Positions 63,513 through 64,000 of a DNA stretch of 64,000 nt are shown piece after piece; the first letter of the stretch is position 1, and the number at the start of each line of letters is the position of its first letter. The translations under genes were made by a program, and so were the position numbers. This DNA comes from Mariniphaga sp040772505. GTDB taxonomy: Bacteria; Bacteroidota; Bacteroidia; Bacteroidales; Prolixibacteraceae. Where the stretch lies: NCBI GenBank assembly GCA_040772505.1, contig JAXGYA010000005.1, positions 131,557 through 195,556 on the forward strand, read 5' to 3'. Below the pieces are notes generated by a model. It was given only the letters and a program-made list of their open reading frames with translations, did no database searches and was not told the DNA's origin.

Positions 63513-64000
63513 ATAGTGCTGCCCTACGGGCAGTGGAACTGTGTAACTACGCCATAACCACAGGCTTACGCCTGCGGTTAATCAATGTTGTCCTACGGAC
63601 AAGTTGTTATATGGTTTTTCCAACTTTGATGATTGAATACCTACGGGCGGTTGAATCGCCATAACCACAGGCTTACGCCTGCGGTTAATCACATTTTGTC
63701 CTACGGACAAGTTGTTGTATGGTTTTTCCATTACTTTGATGATTGAATAGTGCTGCCCTACGGGCAGTTGATTGTGTAACTACGCCATAACCACAGGCTT
63801 ACGCCTGCGGTTAATCACATTTTGTCCTACGGGCAAGTTGTTGTATGGTTTTTCCATTACTTTGATGATTAGGATAGTGCTGCCCTACGGGCAGTTGATT
63901 GTGTAACTACGCCATAACCACAGGCTTACGCCTGCGGTTAATCACATATTGTCCTACGGACAAGTTGTTGTATGGTTTTTCCATTACTTTGCTGATTAGT
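63513..64000. repeat. Four tandem units of about 107-127 bp rich in short palindromes
   Basis: Each unit contains some of TGCCCTACGGGCA, CCGCAGGCGTAAGCCTGTGG (as ACCACAGGCTTACGCCTGCG) and TTGTCCTACGGACAA, and ends with TGGTTTTTCC...GATGATT. Anchors at 63551, 63658, 63784 and 63911 give spacings of 107, 126 and 127 bp. The second unit lacks part of its left palindrome. The array runs off the window, so its length is unknown. Confidence 0.85.

Overview
The window reads as a chromosome segment of a member of the Bacteroidota, with moderate to low GC. The evidence: a protein ending in a gliding-motility/type IX secretion C-terminal domain (8995-10296); lineage-typical families DUF4290, DUF3822, DUF6787 and HYC_CC_PP; Bacteroidota-type promoters (TTTG, 19-20 nt, TAnnTTTG) before rpsA and elsewhere; weak Shine-Dalgarno signals; and a tmRNA with a deduced tag GEYNYALAA. 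Genus cannot be fixed from the sequence alone.

Layout. (1) About 0-26.6 kb is mostly conserved chromosome. It holds a partial secreted repeat protein, a GH99-like lipoprotein, dnaJ/grpE, a TlpA-like thioredoxin, murA with its DUF4290 neighbour, a UvrD/PcrA helicase, a type IX cargo protein, a sugar patch (GH172/DUF2961, FucP-like permease, DUF1080), msrA, a phosphohexomutase plus rfbD-rfbC-rfbA operon, rpsA, rnz, a RecD-like helicase, DUF3822 and rsmD. (2) About 26.6-30.8 kb is a scarred accessory strip. It has a rhamnosyltransferase-like gene, an in-frame HsdM-HsdR chimera left by loss of a type I restriction system, GC-rich palindromic elements, a parS-like 16-mer, an IS remnant, and a broken regulator/acyl-CoA ligase pair. 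(3) About 30.8-52.2 kb is a copper/heavy-metal resistance region. One long minus-strand cluster encodes a CusCBA-like exporter, two DUF3347 modules, a haem-binding protein, an AraC regulator with a CxxC metal-binding-like N-terminus, a CopA-type ATPase with four Cys-rich metal modules, and a small HMA protein. A second exporter (RND pump, adaptor, OMF) lies next to an OmpR-type regulator and histidine kinase. (4) tmRNA and a DJ-1/PfpI lipoprotein follow at 52.3-53.4 kb. (5) 53.7-62.9 kb is a type III-A CRISPR system: cas6-csm1(cas10)-csm2-csm3-csm4-csm5-csm6, a 5'-truncated Cas2-like relic, a leader promoter and 13 full repeats. (6) 62.9-64.0 kb is a repeat-dense tail. A hairpin element sits inside CRISPR repeats in two tandem 172-bp units, followed by a deleted IS200/RAYT-type transposase and tandem palindromic repeats that run off the window.

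How it fits together. The csm genes look complete for interference and cyclic-oligoadenylate signalling: HD and GGDD in Cas10, the catalytic Asp in Csm3, and the HEPN RxxxxH in Csm6. Adaptation genes are absent apart from the cas2-like fragment, so the array may be unable to gain spacers locally. The metal region pairs periplasmic/outer-membrane export with cytosolic P-type export and has two local sensors. The most unusual observations are the hairpin inside duplicated CRISPR repeats, the HsdM-HsdR chimera, in-frame palindromic insertions in that chimera, the parS-like site, and the 43-codon RAYT derivative flanked by palindromes.
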